Shown piece by piece: positions 51,149 through 59,660 of a DNA stretch of 64,000 bases. The position numbers and the translations under genes were made by a program. The stretch covers positions 682,001-746,000 of the forward strand of contig OZ243919.1 in NCBI GenBank assembly GCA_965213885.1, in the 5' to 3' direction. Each line of letters opens with the position of its first letter. Positions within the stretch are counted from its first letter, which is position 1. This DNA comes from VYFG01 sp965213885 (GTDB lineage: Bacteria > Pseudomonadota > Gammaproteobacteria > Arenicellales > Poriferihabitantaceae). The notes under the pieces were generated by a model, which worked only from the letters and a program-made list of their open reading frames with translations, ran no database searches and had not been told where the DNA came from.

Positions 51149-53176
51149 CTAGCGTACCCGAAAACCAGGGGTCGCCCCTTCGTCGGGCGACAACAGGAAC
51201 AGTTCCGACTCACCGGATCCGGCGGCCAGGACCATGCCCTCGGATACCCCGAAGCGCATTTTCCGCGGTGCCAGGTTGGCCACCATGACCACGTGGCGTC
51301 CCACCAGCATTTCCGGGTCATAAGCGGATTGAATGCCCGCAAACACGTTACGCCTCTCGCTGCCGAGGTCCAGGACAAGACGTAATAGCTTATTGGAGTT
51401 CTCCACCCTTTCCGCGGCTTCGATGCGGGCCACACGAAGATCGACCCTGGCGAAGTCATCCAGGGTGATTTCCGGGGCCAACGGATCATCCGCCAGGGGA
51501 CCGGACGCACGTCTTTCCATGGTTTTCTGAATCGCCAGGGTTTCCTCGATCATGGCATCAACCTGTTTTTCCTCCACTCTTGTGAGCAGTGGTGTGAAGC
51601 GGTTGATGGAATGATCCAGCAAGGGCTCACGGGGTGATTCCCAGGTCAGGGAGTCGATATTGAGGAAGTCCTCGGCCCGTTCCGCGGTGACCGGCAACAC
51701 CGGCTTCAACAGCGTAACCAGCAGCCGGAACAGGTTGAGACCCTGGGTACAGATCTCCTGAACCTCGGCATGCCTAGCCTCATCCTTGATCAGGACCCAT
51801 GGCTTGGCCGCATCGATGTACTGGTTGGCCTTGTCTGCGAGCGCCATGACATCCCGCATCGCCTTACTGTAACGGCGTCTTTCGTAGTCGTCGGCAACAC
51901 TGTCCAAGGCAGCGACAAAGGTGCTGTACATCTCGGGCTCCGGCAAGGTTGTCGCCAGTCGGCCACCGAACTCCTTGCCGATAAACCGGGCACAGCGGCT
52001 GGCAATGTTGACCAGCTTGCCCACCAGATCCGAGTTCACCCGTACCCGGAAATCCTCCAGATTCAGGTCGATGTCATCAATGTTGTTGTCAAGCTTGGCG
52101 GCGAAGTAGTAGCGCAGGTATTCCGGGTTGAGATGTCTGGCGTAGGTCTCCGCCATGATGAAGGTTCCCCGTGATTTGGACATTTTCTGGCCATTCACGG
52201 TGAGAAAGCCATGGCACCATACCGCGGTTGGCGGACGGAATCCCGCCCCTTTCAGTTCCGCGGGCCAGAACAGGGTATGGAACCTGGCGATGTCCTTGCC
52301 GATGAAATGAATCATCTCCGCTTCGCTGTCGGGGCTGAGAAATTCGTCGAAGTTGATCCCTTCACGGTCACACAGGTTGCGGAAGCTGGCGAGGTATCCG
52401 ATGGGTGCGTCCAGCCAGACATAGAAGTACTTGTCCCTTTCCCCGGGAATTTCAAAACCCCAGTAGGGGGCGTTGCGCGAAATGTCCCATTGGAACAGTT
52501 CCTCGTCGAAGAGCTCCTTTTGCTTGTTGGCAATTTCCACCTGTGTGCGGCCCTCGTCGAACCATTGCCGGAGAAAGTCCCGGAAATTCTCCACCTTGAA
52601 AAACAGCTGCTCCGAATCCCGCTCCACCGGCTTGGAACCGGATACCATGGAATAGGGATTGATGAGTTCGGTGGGGTCGTAGGTGCTGCCGCACACCTCG
52701 CAGTTGTCTCCATGCTGGTCATCGGCATTGCATTGCGGGCAGGTGCCCCTGACAAACCGGTCCGGCAGGAACATGTTCCTTTCCGGGTCGTAGAGCTGCT
52801 TGATGGTGCGCCTGGCGATGTGGCCGGCGGCGTCCAGGCGACGGTAGATCAGTTCCGACAGGGCCCGGTTCTCATCGGAATGGGTGCTGTGGAAATTATC
52901 GAAGGCAACCAGGAATGTGGCGAAATCACGGGAATGTTCCCCATGCACACGATCGATCAGATCCTGCGGACTGACTCCGTCAGCCTCCGCCCGAAGCATG
53001 ATCGGCGTACCGTGGGCATCGTCCGCGCAGACATACCAGCATTCGTTGCCTTGTAACTTCTGGAACCGGACCCAGATATCGGTCTGGATGTACTCCACCA
53101 GGTGCCCGAGATGGATCGGGCCGTTGGCATAGGGCAGTGCGCTGGTGACCAGCAGTTTTCTGGGCTTGGGAGGCAT
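51149..53176 (-). CDS. metG: Methionyl-tRNA synthetase
   Basis: The 675-residue class I synthetase has the HIGH-type motif in ALPYANGPIHLGHLVEY, the zinc-binding CPQC...CEVCG pair, the KMSKS loop in NGQKMSKSRGT, and an anticodon-binding helical domain. From about residue 575 there is a C-terminal EMAP-like tRNA-binding and dimerisation domain (DFARVDLRVARIEAAERVE). This is the long proteobacterial form. It is divergent from apbC with 270 bases between. Confidence 0.96.
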   Translation of the reverse strand: MPPKPRKLLVTSALPYANGPIHLGHLVEYIQTDIWVRFQKLQGNECWYVCADDAHGTPIMLRAEADGVSPQDLIDRVHGEHSRDFATFLVAFDNFHSTHSDENRALSELIYRRLDAAGHIARRTIKQLYDPERNMFLPDRFVRGTCPQCNADDQHGDNCEVCGSTYDPTELINPYSMVSGSKPVERDSEQLFFKVENFRDFLRQWFDEGRTQVEIANKQKELFDEELFQWDISRNAPYWGFEIPGERDKYFYVWLDAPIGYLASFRNLCDREGINFDEFLSPDSEAEMIHFIGKDIARFHTLFWPAELKGAGFRPPTAVWCHGFLTVNGQKMSKSRGTFIMAETYARHLNPEYLRYYFAAKLDNNIDDIDLNLEDFRVRVNSDLVGKLVNIASRCARFIGKEFGGRLATTLPEPEMYSTFVAALDSVADDYERRRYSKAMRDVMALADKANQYIDAAKPWVLIKDEARHAEVQEICTQGLNLFRLLVTLLKPVLPVTAERAEDFLNIDSLTWESPREPLLDHSINRFTPLLTRVEEKQVDAMIEETLAIQKTMERRASGPLADDPLAPEITLDDFARVDLRVARIEAAERVENSNKLLRLVLDLGSERRNVFAGIQSAYDPEMLVGRHVVMVANLAPRKMRFGVSEGMVLAAGSGESELFLLSPDEGATPGFRVR

Positions 53177-53446
53177 GCGCGGGTGACCGGGAATCGGACG
53201 TGGTTATGCCGGACAGGCGGTTTCGGTGGAAAGGCCGGGTATTATACTCGCTGGCTTGCAGTTACAATCATCGGCCTCGGGATTCCCGTGGATGCCACAC
53301 AAACGGCTGTTGCAGGGGTGCCCGTGGGCGAGTTGGCGAACAGGGCCACCGGAAAACGGCCCGGGAAGTATAGGCGGGCATCCCCGTGGTCGGTTCCGTT
53401 TTCGGGATCAAGATTCGATCCAGACTAGAAACTAAGGTAATTCATC

Positions 53447-54520
53447 ATGTCTACGATGACACGCGACGATGTCGAAACCTGCCTGAAAAAGGTGATCGAC
53501 CCCCATACCGGGATGGACCTGGTCTCGGCAAAAAGTGTCGGTGAAATCTCGGTTGAAGGAGACACTCCCCGGGTAGAGGTCGTGCTCGGTTATCCCGCCA
53601 GAAGCTTCGAGCCGGAGATGGCGAAAATGGTGCGGGAGTCGATTCCCGGTGCCGAGGTCAATGTGACATCCAACATGGTGGCGCACCAGGTGCAGGAGGG
53701 TGTGAAGCCACTGGAAGGCGTGAAGAATATCATCGCGGTTGCCTCCGGTAAGGGCGGGGTGGGGAAATCCACGCTGGCGGTCAATCTTGCGCTGGCGCTT
53801 TCCGCGGAAGGTGCCAGTGTGGGGGTGCTGGACGCCGATATCTACGGTCCCAGCCAACCCCGCATGCTGGGAATCGCGGGCAAGCCCACCTCCAGGGACG
53901 GCAAGACCCTGGAACCCATGAAAGGCTACGACCTCCAGGCCATGTCCATCGGTTTCCTGGTGGATGAGGAGTCGCCCATGATCTGGCGGGGACCCATGGT
54001 GACCCAGGCCCTGGAGCAGTTGCTCAAGGATACCCGCTGGGACGACCTGGATTACCTGGTGGTGGATATGCCGCCTGGTACCGGTGACATTCAGCTTACC
54101 CTGGCGCAGAAAGTGCCCGTGTCCGGTTCGGTGATCGTCACCACGCCACAGGACATCGCCCTGCTGGATGCCCGCAAGGCCTACAAGATGTTCGAGAAGG
54201 TGGAAATCCCGGTGCTGGGCGTGGTGGAAAACATGAGCACCCATATCTGCAGCAAATGCGGCCACGAGGAACATATTTTCGGTGCCGGCGGTGGTGCAGC
54301 CATGGCCAGGGACTACGACACGGTCCTTCTGGGAGATGTTCCCCTGGATGTCAGTATCAGGGAAGGCGCCGATGGCGGCCACCCCACGGTGGTGTCGGAT
54401 CCCGACGGCCCGATTTCCGCCAGGTACAAATCCATCGCACGGAACACGGCAGCCAGGCTGGCCCTGCGCAAGAAGGACTACAGCGCCAAGTTCCCCAATA
54501 TCGTCATCCAGCAAAACTGA
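53447..54520 (+). CDS. apbC: Iron-sulfur cluster carrier ATPase (ApbC/Mrp)
   Basis: The 357-residue P-loop protein has an N-terminal MIP18-like domain (about residues 1-90) followed by the deviant Walker A ASGKGGVGKSTLAVNLALAL, VLDADIYGPSQPRMLG, the metal-binding CSKCGHEEHIFG and GDVPLDVSIREGADGG. It carries and delivers [4Fe-4S] clusters. Its stop shares one base with the dcd start. The apbC-dcd or metG-apbC neighbourhood is common in gammaproteobacteria. Confidence 0.94.
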   Translation: MSTMTRDDVETCLKKVIDPHTGMDLVSAKSVGEISVEGDTPRVEVVLGYPARSFEPEMAKMVRESIPGAEVNVTSNMVAHQVQEGVKPLEGVKNIIAVASGKGGVGKSTLAVNLALALSAEGASVGVLDADIYGPSQPRMLGIAGKPTSRDGKTLEPMKGYDLQAMSIGFLVDEESPMIWRGPMVTQALEQLLKDTRWDDLDYLVVDMPPGTGDIQLTLAQKVPVSGSVIVTTPQDIALLDARKAYKMFEKVEIPVLGVVENMSTHICSKCGHEEHIFGAGGGAAMARDYDTVLLGDVPLDVSIREGADGGHPTVVSDPDGPISARYKSIARNTAARLALRKKDYSAKFPNIVIQQN

Positions 54521-55086
54521 TGGCAATCAAATCCGACCGGTGGATCCGTGACATGGCGGAGACTGCCGGCATGATCGAGCCGTTCGAGTCCCGGCAGGTT
54601 CGCAATCGCAACGGCCAACAGGTCATCTCCTGGGGAACTTCCAGTTACGGCTACGATATTCGCTGTTCCGACGAGTTCAAGATCTTCACCAACATCAATT
54701 CCGCAGTGGTCGACCCCAAGGCCTTCGATGCCAGCAGCTTCGTGGACTTCACCGGCGATGTCTGCATCATTCCGCCAAATTCCTTTGCCCTGGCCCGGAC
54801 GGTGGAGTATTTCCGCATACCGCGCAACGTGCTCACCATCTGTCTCGGCAAGAGCACGTATGCCCGCTGCGGGATCATCGTCAATGTGACGCCGCTCGAA
54901 CCGGAATGGGAAGGTTACGTTACCCTGGAATTCTCCAATACCACGCCCTTGCCCGCGAAAATCTATGCAAACGAGGGGGTTGCCCAGGTGCTGTTCTTCG
55001 AGTCTGATGAAGTCTGCGAGGTGTCCTACCGGGACCGGGGCGGGAAGTACCAGGGACAGACCGGGGTGACGCTGCCCAAGGCCTGA
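54520..55086 (+). CDS. dcd: dCTP deaminase
   Basis: The 188-residue enzyme deaminates dCTP to dUTP, feeding thymidylate synthesis. It has SYGYDIRCSDEFKIF, the active-site GKSTYARCGIIVNVTPLEPEWEGYVTLEFSN region split by its catalytic glutamate, and the C-terminal YQGQTGVTLPKA. The ATG overlaps the apbC stop by one base. Confidence 0.95.
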   Translation: MAIKSDRWIRDMAETAGMIEPFESRQVRNRNGQQVISWGTSSYGYDIRCSDEFKIFTNINSAVVDPKAFDASSFVDFTGDVCIIPPNSFALARTVEYFRIPRNVLTICLGKSTYARCGIIVNVTPLEPEWEGYVTLEFSNTTPLPAKIYANEGVAQVLFFESDEVCEVSYRDRGGKYQGQTGVTLPKA

Positions 55087-55365
55087 CCGGGCAGGTCCAG
55101 GAATTCCCGTATCGTATCTGGCTGCCCTGTCGAATCCTGGGCCGGCAAGCAAGCCTTTTCCCTGGAATCGCTCCGGATCACTGAAATCCGCATTGATCCT
55201 GTTTCAGACGTAAGGAAAGAGGAATACCGGAATCATCCGGGACAGGAACAATGCACGCTGAAACACACTGTCCCGGTCGCCCGGAAATGATCCGGCCTTG
55301 CAATCGAAAGAGGCTCCGGAATCAGGGGGATGGACCAATCTGGTGTCACAAAACATCCGTAGAGG

Positions 55366-55962
55366 TCAATAGTCATTGACCTCGTAGTGTTCGCCAAGGA
55401 GTTCCCCCACCACCGCGAGATAATGCTCCAGATCCGGGGTCTTCCTCCCTTGCACCTTGCCGCCATCATCGAATCGGCGCACCTTCAAGATGGTGTCAAG
55501 CAATGGATTTGCCGAAAACCGTACGACTTCCCCGGAGCTCATGGGGCCGCCCTGTAGTGCCAGGGTACGCACGGAGGCTTCTGTCAACGTGGAAAAATAG
55601 GTCGGCTCGACGGCACAGAGATAACGCTTGGCATCCACGTGCCAGCGCACGGGTTCCGTGACTGTCGGCGGAAACCAGCGCTTCAGGAAGCGTTCCCCGG
55701 CAACCTCGTGCAGGTTGTCCACACCGATATCGATGTAATCATCACCGAATTCACCGGTGTAGTGACCGATGTCATGCAAAAGGGCGGCAACTATCACGGT
55801 CCTGTCTTCGCCGGCCTTTTCGGCGATCCAGGCGGTTTGCAGCATGTGCTCGGTCATGCTCACCGGCTCGCCGAGATAGGATTCATCGCCCCGACGTCTG
55901 AAGATGTCCCGGATGAAGCCGGTGATTTCATCGGGGCTTCGGATGTCGGCTGTCCGGGTCAT
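55366..55962 (-). CDS. tmpB: PhnZ/TmpB-like HD-domain di-iron oxygenase
   Basis: The 198-residue protein matches the mixed-valent di-iron oxygenase PhnZ in its key motifs: YLGEPVSMTEHMLQ (the Tyr and Glu gate), the HD metal site LLHDIGHY, HEVAGERFL, HVDAKRYL and LQGGPMSSGE. PhnZ cleaves 2-amino-1-hydroxyethylphosphonate; TmpB, its relative, cleaves the trimethylated compound to glycine betaine and phosphate. The neighbouring gamma-butyrobetaine-hydroxylase-like gene is what separates TmpB from PhnZ in known clusters, so TmpB is favoured. The ATG overlaps the stop of a 42-codon ORF. Confidence 0.82.
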   Translation of the reverse strand: MTRTADIRSPDEITGFIRDIFRRRGDESYLGEPVSMTEHMLQTAWIAEKAGEDRTVIVAALLHDIGHYTGEFGDDYIDIGVDNLHEVAGERFLKRWFPPTVTEPVRWHVDAKRYLCAVEPTYFSTLTEASVRTLALQGGPMSSGEVVRFSANPLLDTILKVRRFDDGGKVQGRKTPDLEHYLAVVGELLGEHYEVNDY

Positions 55963-56087
55963 TTGGGTGATGGGGGCATGTGCCCGGCTGCTTCTGCCTG
56001 AGCCAGAGCAAACCCGGCAATCCGCAGTTGAGCGGTATTGGCAACCGTGAATGCCCGGTGGGGTTCGGTCAGGGTTTCTCTGGTCAT
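55959..56087 (-). CDS. 42-residue ORF coupled to tmpB, unknown
   Basis: The ORF from ATG 56087 ends in a TGA that overlaps the tmpB ATG as ATGA. It reads MTRETLTEPHRAFTVAN and ends AEAAGHMPPSPK. The codons look coding-like (QLRIAGFALAQAEAAG). There is no recognisable domain and the ribosome site is poor. It may be a coupling peptide or the remnant of a longer gene. Confidence 0.35.
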   Translation of the reverse strand: MTRETLTEPHRAFTVANTAQLRIAGFALAQAEAAGHMPPSPK

Positions 56088-56190
56088 TGAGGTGAATCCC
56101 GAATAGGGCGTGCTGACGGGGTGCCGGACGTGTACTGTATGGCTGAATGGCGCGATTGACAAGGCCGGATCCGGCGGGGGTGAATCCGGT

Positions 56191-57327
56191 TTATGCCGCG
56201 CGCCGTCGCCTGAGAAGGGCAAGAGTGCTGCGCAGGCCGTCGAGATCCGCGTAGGCGCCCTGCAGCCAGCGCAGTCCGGTCTCCGTGTACCCCTTGCGTC
56301 CGTGAAGGACGCGGGTGTTGTCGACCACGAACAGCTCCCCGGGTTCCAGCCGGAAGTTCACGTTGACTTCCGGTCGACGGGTGATTTCCACGAGGTGGCG
56401 GTACGCTGCGTAGAAGTCCGGCACGAGATCGAATGGAACACTGGTCAGGGACTGGAACGAACGGCTGTTGATCCGTACCTGGATCAGTTGTCCATCCTGG
56501 GAGACTTCCAGCATTGGACGGTGGGCGGCGAGATCGCTCCGGCGATCGCCGCTGTACCGGAAGGTGACGTTGTACCGGCTCAGCAAAGTGAAATGGACCG
56601 GGCTCTCCTGCCTGAGGATTTCGGCCACCCGGAACCCATCCACAACGCTTGATTCGCCCCCGGCCGCATTGTTTTCGAGACAGTGCAGGAATTGTAGCGT
56701 CGGTACCGGGTCGCGGTAGGGGTTGTCGGTATGCGGATCAAGCCCCACCCTTGTATAGGCCATGTTGACCGGATCCGGTTCGGAGCGGACTTCAAAGAGT
56801 CGTCCGTAGTTGGTTTCCCGCACGTAACCGAACAACGCGATGACATCAAGGAGTGCGCCCGTCACGGATGGTACGTCCCGCAGGCGGGCGAAACCCAGTG
56901 TCTCGATCCACTGGAGCCATTTCTCCAGAACCTCATGATCCTCCACAACCCGGGGAAAGGATTCGATGACACTGTTCGCATCCAGGTCGCCGCCCCAGGT
57001 TGCCCGATCCTCCGGACTGAGTGTTTCACTGGCAGGCCGGTCGTAGTCATGACGGCGCAGCCAGTCAAGGTCGAGCCAGGTCAGGGTGCCGTCGTCAAAC
57101 GCAATCTCGAGCCGGGAACCATTGAGTGATACCCCCCCGATGCAAAGACCGGCGGGTATGTCCGTTGCCGACAGCCGTTTTTGGCCGTTGCCCGGATCAC
57201 GGCTTGCCGCATCCTGACCGTGGTCCCGCAGCCAGACGGCGTGGTAGCGAGAGGATTTTCCGTCGGGCCAGACCACGGTGATGAATGACCCGTCAGTGCC
57301 CAGTTGGAGAGTCGGGGCAAGGGACAT
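56191..57327 (-). CDS. tmpA: TmpA-like 2-(trimethylamino)ethylphosphonate dioxygenase (gamma-butyrobetaine hydroxylase family)
   Basis: The 378-residue Fe(II)/2-oxoglutarate enzyme has the gamma-butyrobetaine-hydroxylase layout. An N-terminal DUF971-type domain (VVWPDGKSSRYHAVWLRDHG) is followed by the catalytic domain with the iron pair in GLDPHTDNPYRDP, the third ligand histidine in VVDNTRVLHGRKGY and the arginine that follows. Paired with a PhnZ-type gene, it is best read as TmpA, which hydroxylates 2-(trimethylamino)ethylphosphonate. A carnitine-forming hydroxylase is the main alternative. I chose the ATG at 57327; a GTG at 57348 is possible. Confidence 0.8.
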   Translation of the reverse strand: MSLAPTLQLGTDGSFITVVWPDGKSSRYHAVWLRDHGQDAASRDPGNGQKRLSATDIPAGLCIGGVSLNGSRLEIAFDDGTLTWLDLDWLRRHDYDRPASETLSPEDRATWGGDLDANSVIESFPRVVEDHEVLEKWLQWIETLGFARLRDVPSVTGALLDVIALFGYVRETNYGRLFEVRSEPDPVNMAYTRVGLDPHTDNPYRDPVPTLQFLHCLENNAAGGESSVVDGFRVAEILRQESPVHFTLLSRYNVTFRYSGDRRSDLAAHRPMLEVSQDGQLIQVRINSRSFQSLTSVPFDLVPDFYAAYRHLVEITRRPEVNVNFRLEPGELFVVDNTRVLHGRKGYTETGLRWLQGAYADLDGLRSTLALLRRRRAA

Positions 57328-57399
57328 GACGCCAGAAGGTGGTCCCACTGAAGAAACTGGCGCAGAGTATATTCAGGAATCCCGGTGAGGTAAGCGGGA

Positions 57400-57615
57400 C
57401 TACGCGATCCAGGACGGTTTTGTCGCTTCCTCGAGGGCATCCACCTCGCTGATGCCGATATCCCTGCGCTGTCGCACCGACAGTTCCCGCAGCTGTCGGC
57501 GTTGCCGATGGCGCTGAAACCAGGTCTTCACCAGCCCGCCAAAGCGGCATAGCGGACGGTAGAAAATGTCCGGTTCCACTGCCGACACAGAGTCAGCAGC
57601 CGCAGCGGTCATCAT
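57400..57615 (-). CDS. DUF1127-family small protein
   Basis: The 71-residue protein ends with the DUF1127 signature: RQRRQLRELSVRQRRDIGISEVDALEEATKPSW. Such small basic proteins are common in Proteobacteria and have been linked to phosphate and carbon control or RNA turnover. It is divergent from the LysR gene with a 164-base AT-rich gap, the usual arrangement in which the regulator controls the small protein. It also lies upstream of tmpA on the same strand. Confidence 0.85.
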   Translation of the reverse strand: MMTAAAADSVSAVEPDIFYRPLCRFGGLVKTWFQRHRQRRQLRELSVRQRRDIGISEVDALEEATKPSWIA

Positions 57616-57744
57616 TGACCCTGATGAATTCAGATAATGTGAAATAATACTGACCGATCATGAAAGTGTCATTCGTTTAGACAAATCATTTTCTTTTCTG
57701 GTAATTTACCGATCTGCATGAATCGAAACATACGATGATCTCTC

Positions 57745-57768
57745 ATTAATTGAATTATCTGTATTAAT
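57745..57768. promoter_or_regulatory. Candidate LysR-type operator dyad
   Basis: Two copies of the palindrome ATTAAT (57745-57750 and 57763-57768) flank 12 bases, forming a dyad 11 bases before the LysR start within an AT-rich divergent region. The A/T-N11-T layout fits a LysR site, probably autoregulatory. Confidence 0.35.
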
Positions 57769-57779
57769 CCGGGTCCATC

Positions 57780-58685
57780 ATGAGAACTCCGCCGCTGGGC
57801 AGCTTGAAGACCTTTCGCACCGCTGCCAATTCACTGTCATTCACCCGTGCCGCCGAGGAGTTGCATGTGACCCAGGCAGCGGTCAGCCACCAGATCAAGG
57901 CCCTCGAAGAGGCCCTCGGCGTTCGCCTGTTCGAGCGTGGCAACCGGAGCCTTGCGCTGACCGAGGCAGGTAACCGGTTCCTGCCCTACGTGGACCAGAT
58001 GTTCCTGTTGCTGGAGCAGGGCCTGCGCCAGCTCCGCCGGGGCGCCAACGATTCCACGCTCACCGTATCCCTGCTGCCGTCTTTCGCCTCCCGGTGGCTG
58101 GTGCCGCGCCTCGGGTTGTTCCTGAAGGCGCATCCGGAAGTGGACTTCCGGCTCGCGCCGTCCAGGGAGCTGACCGATTTCCGGACCGAGGATATCGATC
58201 TCGCCATCCGCTACGGTCCCGGCAACTATCCCGGGCTCACCAGCATCTTCCTCATGGACGAGGAGATTTTCCCGGTATGCAGTCCCGCGGTCATGGACGG
58301 GCTGCACGCCTTGCATGCCCCCGGCGATCTGAAGCATCACGTCCTGATCCATGATGAGGGTCACAGCGACTGGCGCAAGTGGCTGGCGGCGGCGGGTGTG
58401 CACGATGTTGCACCGGACAAGGGGCCGGTATACACGGATTCGGCCATGGCGGTCCAGTCAGCCATGGAGGGGGACGGGGTTGCGCTGGGCCGCAGCCGGC
58501 TGGTACGGGACGATATTGCCAGGAGGCGGCTGGTGGTGCCGTTCGGGATATCCCAGCCCTCTGGGTATTCCTATTTCATTGTCTACCCGCAGGAACGGCG
58601 CCCGACGGACGCCATGGCCGCGTTCGTGGCGTGGGTGCAACAGCAGGTTGTGGAAGACGATGCCAAGTTCGGGGATACTCGCTAG
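57780..58685 (+). CDS. LysR-family transcriptional regulator (GcvA-like)
   Basis: The 301-residue protein has the N-terminal winged helix of LysR regulators (LGSLKTFRTAANSLSFTRAAEELHVTQAAVSHQIKALEEALG spread over residues 7-50) and LFERGNRSLALTEAG. The substrate-binding region (LTVSLLPSFASRWLVPRLGLF, DIDLAIRYGPGNYPGL) is of the GcvA type. The divergent DUF1127 gene is its probable target, and tmpA may also be under its control. The co-inducer is unknown. Confidence 0.9.
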   Translation: MRTPPLGSLKTFRTAANSLSFTRAAEELHVTQAAVSHQIKALEEALGVRLFERGNRSLALTEAGNRFLPYVDQMFLLLEQGLRQLRRGANDSTLTVSLLPSFASRWLVPRLGLFLKAHPEVDFRLAPSRELTDFRTEDIDLAIRYGPGNYPGLTSIFLMDEEIFPVCSPAVMDGLHALHAPGDLKHHVLIHDEGHSDWRKWLAAAGVHDVAPDKGPVYTDSAMAVQSAMEGDGVALGRSRLVRDDIARRRLVVPFGISQPSGYSYFIVYPQERRPTDAMAAFVAWVQQQVVEDDAKFGDTR

Positions 58686-58858
58686 ATGCCTAATGGACTT
58701 GCCAAATCCATGAATCGGCGGCCCAGGACCGATACCCGAGCCCGCTATCCGGCCCCGGATAGCGTCGGGGGCCACGCGTCCGGTCGAATCATCTGGTCCG
58801 GTTGTTCTGGGGGCGGTCACCCGGGGCGGTCTCTCGCGGTCCGGGGTGGGGTGCGGTC

Positions 58859-59566
58859 GTGAATCACGCCGATCTGGTGGAGGACGCCGGGAAATACGGA
58901 CTGGTCCTGCGGGGTGGCTTCACGCCGAAGCGCGAAGACAGTGTGCCTGCAGTGCGCATCGGAGCGCCCACAAAAACACTGGTGCTGCTTGGCAACGCCG
59001 GGTCGTCGATGTGGCAATCGTTCGTGGATTCCCCGGAATTCGCCGACGGGGCGGAAGATCCCCTGAACCGCTGGAGCGAACGCATCGGCAATGCTCTTGC
59101 ATCGCAGTGGGACGGGAAGGCGCTGTTTCCCTTCGGCGGCCCCCCCTACCACCCGTTCATCCGCTGGGCGCGGAAGGCCGAGGGATTGAGGGAGTCGGCG
59201 CTTGGCATGTTGATGCATCCGGAGTATGGGCTATGGCATGCCTACCGGCTCGCCGTTGCGCTGCCGGTGGATGTGGCCGGGGCCGGTGCGGACCTGCCGG
59301 TGCGGCACGCCTGCGATCATTGCCGGGACCGGCCCTGTTTGCAGGTCTGCCCGGTGGGGGCATTTGATGGAGAGCGCTATGATGTCGTGTCCTGTTTTCG
59401 CTATCTGGAGGCGCACCCGGAATCTTCCTGCCGCAAGACCTGCCTGGCGCGGAATGCCTGCCCCCAAGGCACGGACTACCGGTACGAGGGCGACCATGCG
59501 GCTTTTCACATGGAGAAGTTCTACAGCGCCCTGTCACGGGGCGGATTGACTGACCCCCGAATCTAG
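58859..59566 (+). CDS. 4Fe-4S ferredoxin-like protein of the uncharacterised PGP-type family
   Basis: The 235-residue protein has an N-terminal part resembling epoxyqueuosine-reductase-like proteins (GLVLRGGFTPKRED, TLVLLGNAGSSMWQ, LFPFGGPPYHPFIRW) and a C-terminal cluster region CDHCRDRPCLQVCPVGAF. Further cysteines lie in CRKTCLARNACP. Relatives occur in many Proteobacteria with no known function; a redox role is likely. I chose the GTG at 58859, with a G-rich stretch upstream; the start is uncertain. Confidence 0.72.
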   Translation: MNHADLVEDAGKYGLVLRGGFTPKREDSVPAVRIGAPTKTLVLLGNAGSSMWQSFVDSPEFADGAEDPLNRWSERIGNALASQWDGKALFPFGGPPYHPFIRWARKAEGLRESALGMLMHPEYGLWHAYRLAVALPVDVAGAGADLPVRHACDHCRDRPCLQVCPVGAFDGERYDVVSCFRYLEAHPESSCRKTCLARNACPQGTDYRYEGDHAAFHMEKFYSALSRGGLTDPRI

Positions 59567-59660
59567 CAGGCAGGTCAATCACGCCGAAGTTGCCGCGAAC
59601 AGAGTACGGCACGCGCTCCCGATTCCATTAGAATTCGCGTCTTTCCCCTGCGCTTTGCCC

